Assembly: GCF_009192735.1 (NCBI RefSeq)
Contig: NZ_VTFU01000005.1
Location: 62,001 to 126,000 of the forward strand
Source of the DNA: Arthrobacter gandavensis
GTDB lineage: Bacteria; Actinomycetota; Actinomycetes; Actinomycetales; Micrococcaceae
DNA: 64,000 nt
Direction: 5' to 3'
A program made the translations under genes and the position numbers. This document shows positions 51,598-60,600 of the stretch, in pieces; position 1 is the first letter of the stretch; each line of letters begins with the position of its first letter. The notes beneath the pieces were generated by a model. The model saw only the letters and a list, made by a program, of their open reading frames with translations, was not told where the DNA came from and ran no database searches.

Positions 51598-52395
51598 CTA
51601 GTCCACGAAGTGGGTCTTCGGCGCCTTTTCGCCGACGGATGCGACCACCGCAGCCGCAACATCCCTGAGCTTCATGTTCCGGGCGCTGGATGCGGCCCTG
51701 AGGATACCCACAGCCGCGTCCTGGCTGCAGCGGTTCTGCGCCATGATGATGCCAGCGGCGAGGTCAATGGTGGTTCGGGAACTCATGGCTGCCTTGAGGT
51801 TCTCGCGGCTCTCGTCCAGATGTGCAATCCGCACGGCAAGCCTGAGGGATTTTGAAGCTCCGCGGGCAAAGTCCTCCGCCTCACGGACCATCTCGTCGCT
51901 GAACGCGTTGGCTTCCCGCGCATAGATGTTCAAGCCGCACCGGGTTTCCCCGTCGAGGGGGATCGGAACGCCCAGGATGGACTTCAGTCCGAGCTCAGAA
52001 ATTGCCCCCGTGTACTCCTCCCACCGGGAATCCAAGCTGATGTCCCCCGTGAGCACTGTTTCATTGGTACGCGCCGCCTGCAGGCAGGGACCGTCGTCGA
52101 ACTCGTACTGGACCTCATCCATCCGGAGCGCTTCCGGGCTGCTGCTGGCCACAGTTCCCACGCGGTTTGGCCGCAGCAGCGTGACGCCGCAAAACACTTC
52201 GTTCCCCGAAGAGGAAAGCGCGTCGACCGTCAGCCGTGTCAGGTCCTCCAAGAAGCTCTCCACATCATCGGTCTCAAGGACCATGTCCTGGAGGAGCCCG
52301 GAATAGTCCCTGTCCCGGTCCTTCTTCGTGCCTGAGAAATCTTCTTCCATTTCTTGCATGTCGGAAAATTGCGCTGATCTGTCGAAGTTAGTCAT
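51598..52395 (-). CDS. GAF-ANTAR RNA-binding antiterminator protein
   Basis: 265 residues. The GAF sensor domain (about 30-195) contains CGVTLLRPNRVGTVASSS and DDGPCLQAARTNE. The C-terminal ANTAR domain (about 205-260) reads RTTIDLAAGIIMAQNRCSQ, then DAAVGILRAASSARNMKLRD. ANTAR proteins bind paired RNA hexaloops and block transcription termination in response to the sensor. ATG at 52395 without an obvious ribosome site. The upstream region is structured (52428-52604). Signal and targets unknown. Confidence 0.92.
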   Translation of the reverse strand: MTNFDRSAQFSDMQEMEEDFSGTKKDRDRDYSGLLQDMVLETDDVESFLEDLTRLTVDALSSSGNEVFCGVTLLRPNRVGTVASSSPEALRMDEVQYEFDDGPCLQAARTNETVLTGDISLDSRWEEYTGAISELGLKSILGVPIPLDGETRCGLNIYAREANAFSDEMVREAEDFARGASKSLRLAVRIAHLDESRENLKAAMSSRTTIDLAAGIIMAQNRCSQDAAVGILRAASSARNMKLRDVAAAVVASVGEKAPKTHFVD

Positions 52396-52713
52396 GGCAC
52401 CCAGTTTCGTTGAGGGGTGGAACGCAGGGACGGTTACGTCCGTCCTGAGATTAAAGCACCAAAGCAGGGCTCACTGCTGCTGCACCGCAAGACTGTGCCG
52501 GGCACGCGCGCTGGCCGGTGAAGGCCAGCGTGTAAACGCCGCTCACCGTGCAGGGTTGGCACGGCGGGCCCTTCCCTGCGGGAGAGGAGACTCCCCGTGC
52601 CAACATACCAAAAGTAAGCACCCTTATTTATTACTGGCGAAGCGCTCGGGCTGTCAACATGCTGGCGGAGGTGTGCCGTTTATAAGGGTCATTCACGGGT
52701 TATCGGATCGATG
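52396..52713 (-). ncRNA. 318-nt structured intergenic region, candidate leader of the ANTAR gene
   Basis: No gene. Arms: hairpin GGACGG/CCGTCC (52428-52445); stem GCTGGCC/GGCCAGC (52510-52529); 10-bp stem GTTGGCACGG (52555-52564) with CCGTGCCAAC (52595-52604). GCACGG (52559-52564) could pair instead with CCGTGC at 52547-52552, and CGGTGA (52516-52521) with TCACCG (52543-52548), so alternative folds exist. No T-run. Transcription on either strand is not shown. Confidence 0.4.
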
Positions 52714-53592
52714 TCACCCGCCCCAAAAGAGCTTCACCGCTTCCGCTGCCTCTTGCCCCTGCGCCAGCCCTGCCGCAGCTGACGGCCGACGCGAGGATTG
52801 CAGCAGAACGTTGGTTCCGAAGGCAGCCAGACTGGCTTCATTGGCCTCAATCAAGAAAGTGTCAGCCTTGCCCGAGAGGCCCGTCAGCACCTGGGGAAGC
52901 GTGGGGCCGAAGGGGCTGTCCGGAGCTTCCGGCCCACAGGAAAGCACCAAGACCTTGTCATAGCCGGCCGCCACGTCCGCGTTGGTGGCCGAACGCATGC
53001 CTCCATCCATATAACGGGAACCGTTGATGGTCACCGGCGGCCAGGCTCCGGGAACGGTGCAGCTGGCCGCCACCGCCAAAGCGAGTTCAGCGCCGGAGGC
53101 GGTGTCGAAAACCGTGAAAGCACCGTCGTCGGCATTCACCGCCGTTACCTTCAGCGGTTTGGCCGGCCAGGTCTGCGCGGGAAGCAGCGAGCGGATCGTG
53201 CTGACCCATGCCTCTTCCGAAAGCCCTTTGCCCGCATCAAGGGCAGCAGCACCCAGCCGCGCCCTGGCCTCCTGCTCGCCGCCCGGTCCGCGGGCGGCGT
53301 CGGCCATCATGTTCTGGAACCCGTCCGTGCTGAAATGCGTCAGTTCCTGCTGCTCGATCACTGTTTCGGCCGGGTCGTCCGCTTTGAGCTGCGATTCCAG
53401 CACTTGGCGCACCACTCCGAACCGCAGGGCTGCGCCGACGACGGAACCAGCGGACGTGCCCACCACCAGATCGGCGTCGTTCACTTCAATGCCGTGCTCA
53501 ACTAAGGCAGCCAGAACCCCCATCTCCCATGCAATCCCTGCCACTCCCCCGCCGCCGAGTACCACCGCGCGCTTTTGCTCCTTATTAGTCAT
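52714..53592 (-). CDS. Patatin-like phospholipase
   Basis: 292-residue lipid acyl hydrolase. Oxyanion loop VVLGGGGVAGIAW at the N-terminus, nucleophile elbow VGTSAGSVVG with the serine (about 46), and the catalytic aspartate motif MDGGMRSATNADVAAGYD (about 195). No signal peptide or membrane helix. The family cleaves acyl groups from phospholipids or other lipids. The direction is leftward with ATG 53592; it is divergent from rlmH. The structured region follows its stop. Confidence 0.9.
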   Translation of the reverse strand: MTNKEQKRAVVLGGGGVAGIAWEMGVLAALVEHGIEVNDADLVVGTSAGSVVGAALRFGVVRQVLESQLKADDPAETVIEQQELTHFSTDGFQNMMADAARGPGGEQEARARLGAAALDAGKGLSEEAWVSTIRSLLPAQTWPAKPLKVTAVNADDGAFTVFDTASGAELALAVAASCTVPGAWPPVTINGSRYMDGGMRSATNADVAAGYDKVLVLSCGPEAPDSPFGPTLPQVLTGLSGKADTFLIEANEASLAAFGTNVLLQSSRRPSAAAGLAQGQEAAEAVKLFWGG

Positions 53593-53670
53593 GCGGGCAG
53601 TCTAGACGGATGCCGCGTGATGCAGACCACAACTTTTCCGTGTCACGGTGCCGGGGTATTCAATGGAGAC

Positions 53671-54126
53671 ATGGCATTGCGCGTATTGATGGTTGGCCGG
53701 AAACACGAAGACTGGGTTGTTGACGGCATTCGCCGGTATGAGAAAAGGCTGAAGAAGCCCTTTGACCTGACCTGGGTCTCCATCCCGCATTCTGCACGCG
53801 AGGGAGACGCGGCCCGCAAGGAAGAATCGGAACGGCTGCTTGCCAAGCTCGGCAGTGACTACGTGATCCTGCTTGATGAGCGGGGCAAGGCCATCACGTC
53901 TCCGGCATTGGCAAAAACACTGCAGAAACCCCTCGATAATTCCCGTAATGTCACGCTGATTATCGGCGGCGCCTACGGCGTGGATGACAGCGTTCACGCC
54001 CGTGCGGATTTCGTCTGGTCCCTGTCACCTCTGGTCTTCCCCCACCAGCTCGTGCGGCTCATTCTCGCCGAGCAGGTCTACCGTGCCCAGGAGATCGCCG
54101 GCGGCCGCCCCTACCATCACGAGTAG
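53671..54126 (+). CDS. rlmH: 23S rRNA (pseudouridine1915-N3)-methyltransferase
   Basis: 151-residue SPOUT methyltransferase acting late in 50S assembly. Seen: LDERGKAITSPALAK, the knot glycine loop LIIGGAYGVDDSVH and FPHQLVRLILAEQVYRAQEI at the C-terminal SAM site. ATG 53671 begins MALRVLMVGRKHEDWVV, the conserved start. Confidence 0.96.
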   Translation: MALRVLMVGRKHEDWVVDGIRRYEKRLKKPFDLTWVSIPHSAREGDAARKEESERLLAKLGSDYVILLDERGKAITSPALAKTLQKPLDNSRNVTLIIGGAYGVDDSVHARADFVWSLSPLVFPHQLVRLILAEQVYRAQEIAGGRPYHHE

Positions 54127-54198
54127 CCGGCTCCGGCTCCCGCCCGCCGAAATTTCCCCGCATTTCCCTCACCTCCCGCGCACTTTGAAAGGTCCCTC

Positions 54199-54936
54199 AT
54201 GCGTTCGTTTCCCCTCCGCTCCCTGGCAACCGCCGGAGCAACAGCCTTGCTTCTGGCCGCCGGTGCAGGCGCTGCATCCGCGCACGTCCACGCCCATCCG
54301 GACTCCACGGAAGCTGGAGAGTCCGCACTGATCACCTTCGAGACCTCCCACGGCTGCTCCGGCTCGCCAACGACGGCGATCACCATCACGCTGCCGGACC
54401 AGGTCACTGACGCCACTCCCACCGCGAAGGCCGGATGGGCGATCAGCAAAACCACCGAGGAATTCGCTGAACCCCGCATACTGGACAACGGAACCGCCAT
54501 TGGCTCCCGGACGAGCCAAATGGTCTTCACCGCCGATGAGCCGCTGCCCGACGGCGTCCGGGACACCTTCCAGCTAAGCGTCAAGCTTCCTGATGCAGCG
54601 GGCGAGACTCTGGCGTTCCCGGTCCTGCAGTCCTGCGCAGAAGGCGAAACCGATTGGGCGCAGCTCCCGGCGGATGGCCAATCGGATGACGATCTTGAGT
54701 CTCCCGCACCAGCGTTCCTCCTCACCGATGGGCCTGGCGGGTCCGATGGGTCCGAGACGTCCCATGGTTCCGCTGACCGGGCGGCTCACGGCGGGGAAAC
54801 GGACGAGGACCGGGACGATCGCGTGGACGAGGACGACGTTGAGGCTGCCGCCGTTGCCGGCTATGCGGGCCTCGGAGCCGGAGTGCTCGGGCTGGTTCTC
54901 GGCGCCGTAGCACTGTACCGCACACGGAAACCGTAA
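54199..54936 (+). CDS. YcnI-family (DUF1775) copper-binding surface protein
   Basis: 245 residues. Signal peptide ends ASA before HVHAHPDSTEAGE, giving an N-terminal histidine as in copper-binding YcnI proteins. The YcnI core (about 30-165) contains TFETSHGCSGSPTTAITITLP and KAGWAISK, where the tryptophan/histidine brace region is expected. An acidic, Asp/Glu/His-containing stretch (about 200-225) precedes a C-terminal membrane helix (AGYAGLGAGVLGLVLGAVAL) and RTRKP, which anchors it to the outer face. No copper transporter gene adjoins. ATG 54199 follows AAAGG. Confidence 0.88.
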   Translation: MRSFPLRSLATAGATALLLAAGAGAASAHVHAHPDSTEAGESALITFETSHGCSGSPTTAITITLPDQVTDATPTAKAGWAISKTTEEFAEPRILDNGTAIGSRTSQMVFTADEPLPDGVRDTFQLSVKLPDAAGETLAFPVLQSCAEGETDWAQLPADGQSDDDLESPAPAFLLTDGPGGSDGSETSHGSADRAAHGGETDEDRDDRVDEDDVEAAAVAGYAGLGAGVLGLVLGAVALYRTRKP

Positions 54937-55018
54937 CGTTTGCAGCGTCATTTACCGTGCCTCCGGTGCTGCGTAATTGACGCTCCCCCATTTCGGAGGA
55001 CAGGGTAAGGCTATGAAT

Positions 55019-55693
55019 ATGCGGTTGTGGAAGTCTTCGTCAGTATCTGCCCTGGCCTTGGGTGCCCTTTTGACTGTGGCTGGTTGTGGGTCAGGTGGCG
55101 GCGAGACGGTGTCGTCGCAATCGCCGTCGTCGTCTTCTCCGTCGTCTTCTCCCTCCGCGAGCACCCCGTCCGCGAGCACCCCCTCGGGCGGGCCCGAGGC
55201 TTCTTCACCCGGAGCTACGGGTTCGACGGCGTCAGCGAGCGCCACCGCTCCGGATTCTGCCGCTGCCGGCTCATGTTCGGTTGCCGATCTCGCGGGATCG
55301 GTGGAAGACAATATCGGTGGCGGCGCTGCGGGCAGCGTGTACCGGACGCTGGTGCTGACTAACGTTTCCGCGGCGCCATGCACGACTGCCGCCGGTTATC
55401 CGGGCGTTTCGTACATCAATGCCGCCGGTGAACCGCTGGGTGCCCCTGCTGTCCGTACGGGTGGACCCGTTGTCGGAGAGCCGCTTCTCCTGGAGCCGAA
55501 CCAGTCCGTGGTCGCGGAGCTGAGGGAGACCCGTGCGGAAAACTACGGTGCTGATTGTGTCGCCGAGACATCGGCAAACCTGGTTGTCTACCCTCCCGAG
55601 AACCTTGAGTACCTGAACATCGCGCACGAGACACTGGCCTGCGCCAATCCGAATGTTGAGTTGCTCAGCATCGGCCCCGTGGAAAAGCGGTAG
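55019..55693 (+). CDS. DUF4232-like lipoprotein
   Basis: About 224 residues. The signal sequence ends in the lipobox LTVAGC, followed by a Ser/Pro-rich linker of about 60 residues and a conserved extracellular domain (CSVADLAGS, VYRTLVLTNVSAAPCTTAAGYPGVSYIN, LACANPNVELLSIGPV) resembling DUF4232. ATG 55019 has the better ribosome-site spacing to AAGG than the ATG two codons earlier. Four cysteines could form disulfides. Function unknown. Confidence 0.85.
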   Translation: MRLWKSSSVSALALGALLTVAGCGSGGGETVSSQSPSSSSPSSSPSASTPSASTPSGGPEASSPGATGSTASASATAPDSAAAGSCSVADLAGSVEDNIGGGAAGSVYRTLVLTNVSAAPCTTAAGYPGVSYINAAGEPLGAPAVRTGGPVVGEPLLLEPNQSVVAELRETRAENYGADCVAETSANLVVYPPENLEYLNIAHETLACANPNVELLSIGPVEKR

Positions 55694-55867
55694 GTCTTAC
55701 AACAGCGGGCACCGGTCTGTTGGGGTGCGTCTCCGCGATGGGTGACCGCGTTTACTCGCTCTCTTGGTGTTCCTCCACAGGTGTTCGTCTTCGGCTTTCT
55801 GTGATCTTTTGTCCACATTGAAAAAGCATTTTCTGTCGCTGTCGTCCATTTCCTCAACAATTGATTT

Positions 55868-57538
55868 ATGGAGACAGCGGCTGGATTCTGCGGAGTTGGC
55901 GCCTTTATGGCTTCCGTTGGGGACGTCAACGAGGCTGCGGTGCACCTCGGCACCCAAGCGGTCCACGCCACTGCCCTGATGACACCTGGCGAGGCGGCCA
56001 TCCTCGCAGCGGACGTCGAAGCCATGTCACGGACGGTGGAACACCTCCAGCTGGTTTGTGCCCGGGCCTTGGACACTCACCGCGTTATCGAGGCCTTCGG
56101 TGCGGATCGCTCCGGGGCGGATCGTGATGGTGCGGATCGCTCCGGGGCGGACCGTGCTGGGGCGGATCGTTCGGGTGCGGATCGTTCCGGGGCGGAGCGT
56201 TCGCGTGCTGAATTCCGCAGCACGGCAGATTACATGCGCTGCCGGCTCCGTATCAGCCGAGCTGAAGCGCAGCGGCGTCTGCGGTTGGCCGCTTCCCTGA
56301 TCCCATCCACCAGCACCAGCGGCCTGCCTCTCCCTGCAGAGCTGCCGGCACTTGCTGAAGCTTCTGCCCGCGGCTTGGTTTGCTCCGCATCCGCCGCGGT
56401 TGTCGCTAACGCAATAGAGGAGATCCGGCACCGTACGGACGCCTCTACTGCTTCAACTGTGGAAGCTGACCTCACCGCCCTTGCCGTGCGCCACGACGGA
56501 GACTTCCTTGTCCGGGCCGCCCGGCGGTGGGTTCTGTTGCTTGATCAGGACGGGGCCGAACCCACGGACGAGGAGCTGCGCCGCTTTCAGGGAGTGTTCC
56601 CCGGCCGCAAAAAGAACGGCCTCAATCATCTGAACATCTACTGCACCGATGACCAGCACGAGACCCTGCTAACGGTGATGAACGCAGCCGCCGGACCGCG
56701 GCTGCAGCAAGCCGGAGCAGCGGGAGGCAGCGGTGCGGGTGCCGCTGAGGACAGGGCTGCCGGGAGTAGGGCCGTCCTCGCGGGTGCCGGGGCCCCGGCC
56801 GTTGAGGGTAAAGACGGTCCGCTCCCAGGCCCAGCCTCCGGCCCGGCCACCATTTCACGCTGGAACGGGCCAACCCGGCCGCAACGCTTGTTGGGCGGGT
56901 TGGTCGACGCTGCGAAGGCTGCGCTGGCAACCGGCGGTGTTCCTGCCGCCGGTGGTCTGCGTCCGCAGGTGCTGGTCACCATCGATTCGGCATCCCTGCT
57001 TCAGTCCTTCAACTTCGGTTCAGTACTCAAATCAGTGAACGAGGCGGGGCAGCGGCCGCCCACCAAGACCAATCCCGGAAGCTTCGCCTTCACCGGTCCC
57101 GTTGCCGCCGCAACCGTTCGGAAACTTGCCTGCGATGCCGACCTGTTGCCGGTTGTACTCTCCGGCGATGGACGGATCCTGGACATCGGCAGGGCCCAGC
57201 GGCTCTTCCCTCCCCATCTGAGAAAAGCTCTACATGCCAGGGACGGCGGCTGTGCCTTTCCCGGCTGCACCATCCCGGGACCCTGGACAGAAGCCCACCA
57301 CATTCGGCATTGGAATCAGGGCGGCCCAACAGCCACGGACAACGGCGTCCTGCTGTGCTCACATCATCACCATGAAGTGCACAAGGAAAACTGGTCCATC
57401 GAGGTACGGTCCGGGGTGCCATGGTTCGTTCCGCCGCCATACGTTGACCCCGACCGGATCCCCCTGCGGAATACGTATTTCCGCGCTGATCTCTGCTCCG
57501 GCAACCGGCTTCGAACGGACTCTGTCCAAGTATCCTGA
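55868..57538 (+). CDS. DUF222-HNH endonuclease with internal pentapeptide-unit repeat
   Basis: 556 residues of the actinobacterial DUF222 (13E12-type) family, often present in several copies. DUF222 spans about 30-350 (RCRLRISRAEAQRRL), and the HNH domain is near 470-510: CAFPGCTIPGPWTEAHHIRHW, then NGVLLCSHHHHEVH. All metal ligands are there. A 35-residue stretch of GADRS-type units (about 78-112) interrupts the N-terminal region, and there is a second low-complexity Gly/Ala insert near 280-300. The ATG at 55868 has no clear ribosome site; ATG 55907 is an alternative. Function in vivo is not known. Confidence 0.87.
   Translation: METAAGFCGVGAFMASVGDVNEAAVHLGTQAVHATALMTPGEAAILAADVEAMSRTVEHLQLVCARALDTHRVIEAFGADRSGADRDGADRSGADRAGADRSGADRSGAERSRAEFRSTADYMRCRLRISRAEAQRRLRLAASLIPSTSTSGLPLPAELPALAEASARGLVCSASAAVVANAIEEIRHRTDASTASTVEADLTALAVRHDGDFLVRAARRWVLLLDQDGAEPTDEELRRFQGVFPGRKKNGLNHLNIYCTDDQHETLLTVMNAAAGPRLQQAGAAGGSGAGAAEDRAAGSRAVLAGAGAPAVEGKDGPLPGPASGPATISRWNGPTRPQRLLGGLVDAAKAALATGGVPAAGGLRPQVLVTIDSASLLQSFNFGSVLKSVNEAGQRPPTKTNPGSFAFTGPVAAATVRKLACDADLLPVVLSGDGRILDIGRAQRLFPPHLRKALHARDGGCAFPGCTIPGPWTEAHHIRHWNQGGPTATDNGVLLCSHHHHEVHKENWSIEVRSGVPWFVPPPYVDPDRIPLRNTYFRADLCSGNRLRTDSVQVS
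56099..56203 (+). repeat. 15-nt tandem repeat inside the DUF222-HNH gene
   Basis: Seven in-frame units of the type GG(T/G)GCGGATCG(T/C)TCC, each encoding GADRS-like pentapeptides (GADRS, GADRD, GADRA, GAERS), with 1-3 substitutions between units. Confidence 0.9.
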
Positions 57539-57641
57539 CGGGCCCGACCACCCCGGGGATCCACGCACAAAGATTCGGCCTCCAGCCAAACCTCACGTCC
57601 GAGGGTCAAAACTGTCAGAGCAGTGCGGAACAATAGGTCGC

Positions 57642-60600
57642 ATGACATCGGGAGCTTCGGTTCTGCAGAAGTTCACCCCCGCCACCAGGGAATGGTTCGA
57701 GGGTGCCTTCACCGCGCCAACACCTGCTCAGACCGGAGCGTGGGAAGCGATCTCCGAAGGGGCAAACGCGCTGGTGGTCGCCCCGACCGGCTCAGGGAAG
57801 ACGCTGGCGGCTTTCCTTTGGGCCCTGGACAGTTTCATCGCCTCGGCCGCCGGCACCGCCACGGCCGCTTCCGCCACAACTCCTCCCCCGGCAACGCCTT
57901 CGGCCGAAGAGCCCGGGAAAGCACCCGGACGCAAAAGAAACACAGAACCCAAACGCAAGACCAAGGTTCTGTATATTTCGCCGCTGAAAGCGCTCGGTGT
58001 CGACGTCGAACGGAACCTGCGCTCCCCTCTCATCGGTATTACTCAAACTGCCAAGCGCCTGGGCCTGCCGGCACCGGGCATCACCGTCGGCGTCCGCTCG
58101 GGAGACACACCCCAGAATGAGCGCAGGGCACTGTTGACCCGCCCGCCGGACATCCTCATCACCACCCCGGAATCGCTGTTCCTGATGCTGACCTCGCGGG
58201 CACGCGAGACTCTCGCGGAAGTGGACACCGTCATCGTTGATGAGGTGCATGCCGTCGCAGGGACTAAACGTGGTGCTCATCTGGCGGTGACGCTCGCACG
58301 CCTCGACGCCATGCTGTCCAAGCCCGTCCAGCGCATTGGTTTGTCAGCAACCGTGGAACCCCACGAAACCGTCGCCCGGTTTCTTGGGGGAAATGCTCCG
58401 GTCAAAATCGTTGCGCCATCCTCCACAAAATCCTGGAACCTCACGGTCACAGTTCCGGTTGAGGACATGTCCGATCTCGGCGGCACGCCTGCAACGGAGG
58501 ACACAGTGGAGGGCGGGTATGCCCCCCAGGCGAGCATTTGGCCCCACGTTGAGGAAAAAATCGTTGACCTCATCGAGGACAACCGGTCCACGATCGTCTT
58601 TGCCAATTCCCGGCGGCTGGCCGAACGGCTGACTGCCCGGTTGAACGAAATCCATGCCTACCGCAAAGAAGCAGCTGTACTCTCCGAAGCAGCTTTGGCG
58701 GCATCCACCGGAACCGATGATCCCGTTGGAGCTGCCCCCGGCAGCGCGCCCGGCGGAACCGGCGCCGGCAGAATTCCCGCGGCGCGGCCTCCCGCCCAGC
58801 TGATGGCCCAAGCCGGAGTCTCCATCCGGTACCGGGACCAGGAACCTCCGGCGGCAGACAACGAAAACCCGCTGCTTGCCCGCGCACACCACGGCTCGGT
58901 TTCCAAGGACCAGCGCGCCCTGATCGAAGACGATCTTAAATCCGGACGGCTTCGCTGTGTCGTGGCGACCAGCTCTCTTGAGCTCGGTATCGACATGGGT
59001 GCCGTGGACCTGGTGATCCAGGTCGAATCCCCGCCGTCCGTGGCCAGCGGACTGCAGCGTGTTGGACGAGCCGGCCACCAGGTGGGAGAAACGTCCCAGG
59101 GCGTGATGTTTCCCAAGCACCGGGGAGACCTGCTCAATTCCACAGTGGTTGCCGAGCGAATGCTTGCCGGTGAAATCGAACCCCTGTACATACCGGCCAA
59201 TCCGCTGGACATTCTGGCCCAGCAAACAGTGGCGGCGGCAGCATTGGGTTCCATCGACGTGGAGGAATGGTTCGACGTCGTGCGCCGTTCCGCGCCCTTT
59301 GCCGGCTTGCCCCGCTCTGCCTTTGACGCGACCCTGGATCTTCTGGCAGGCCGCTATCCCTCCGACGAATTTGCGGAACTGCGGCCTAGAATCATTTGGG
59401 ACCGCACGGAAGGCACCATCACGGGGCGCCCCGGAGCGCAGCGGCTTGCCGTAACTTCCGGCGGAACCATCCCCGACCGTGGCCTGTTCGGCGTCTACCT
59501 GGTGGGTGACTCCGAAGGCAAAAACAGCCGGCGAGTCGGTGAACTCGACGAGGAAATGGTGTACGAATCCCGGGTCGGCGACGTGTTTGCCCTCGGCGCG
59601 ACCAGCTGGCGGATTGAGGACATCACCCACGACCGGGTCCTCGTGTCCCCTGCTTTCGGGCAACCAGGGAAACTGCCCTTCTGGCGCGGAGATTCCCTGG
59701 GACGGCCGGTGGAACTGGGCCGTGCCCTCGGAGCCTTCGTCCGGGAGATGTCCGGAAGCGACGATGCAAAGGCCCGTGAACGCCTTTCCGCCGTCGGACT
59801 CGATGAGTGGGCGGCCGGAAACCTCATCACATATCTTCGCGACCAGCAGCAGGCAACGGATGTGGTGCCAAACGACAGGTCGCTTGTGGTTGAACGCTTC
59901 CACGATGAACTCGGCGACTGGCGGGTTGTCCTGCACAGCCCGTATGGCATGCCGGTTCATGCTCCCTGGGCTCTGGCTGTCGGAGCGCGCTTGCACCAGC
60001 GCTATGGGCTGGACGGATCGGCGATGGCATCGGATGACGGCATCGTGCTGCGGGTGCCGCTGATGGAAGATGAACCCCCGGGCGCCGAGCTGTTCCTGTT
60101 CGAGGAAGACGAGCTGGAATCCATTGTCACGGCAGAGGTGGGCGGATCGGCCCTGTTTGCTTCCCGGTTTCGGGAATGCGCAGCACGGGCGCTTCTCTTG
60201 CCGCGGCAGAATCCGGGAAAGCGCAGCCCACTGTGGCAGCAGCGACAGAGATCAGCGCAACTGTTGGACGTCGCCAAAAAGTATCCCACTTTTCCGATTG
60301 TGCTCGAGACGGTGCGGGAGTGCCTTCAGGATGTCTACGACCTTCCGGCGTTGAAGGACATCGCTGCCGGAATTGAGCGGCGCGAGATTCGTCTGGTGGA
60401 AACCACCACTCCCTCACCGTCGCCCTTTGCACGGTCACTGCTGTTCGGTTACGTCGGCGCATTCCTGTACGAGGGCGATTCCCCCTTGGCCGAGCGCCGC
60501 GCTGCAGCCCTGTCACTGGATCCCACGCTGCTCAACGAACTGCTTGGCCGGGCTGAACTTCGTGAACTCCTCGATGCACGCATCATCGCCCAGGTTGAAC

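Noticed and set aside
52396-52713. Canonical ANTAR dual-hexaloop target
   Set aside because: The hexaloops present (GGTGAA, TTCACC, ACGTAA, TTACGT) lack A at position 1 together with G at position 4, and the spacing does not fit.
56099-56203. Pentapeptide-repeat fold
   Set aside because: Units have arginine where the family needs Leu/Phe at the central position, and only seven units exist.
58344-59996. A 550-codon open frame antisense to lhr
   Set aside because: Composition typical of a reverse-strand shadow and no recognisable domain.
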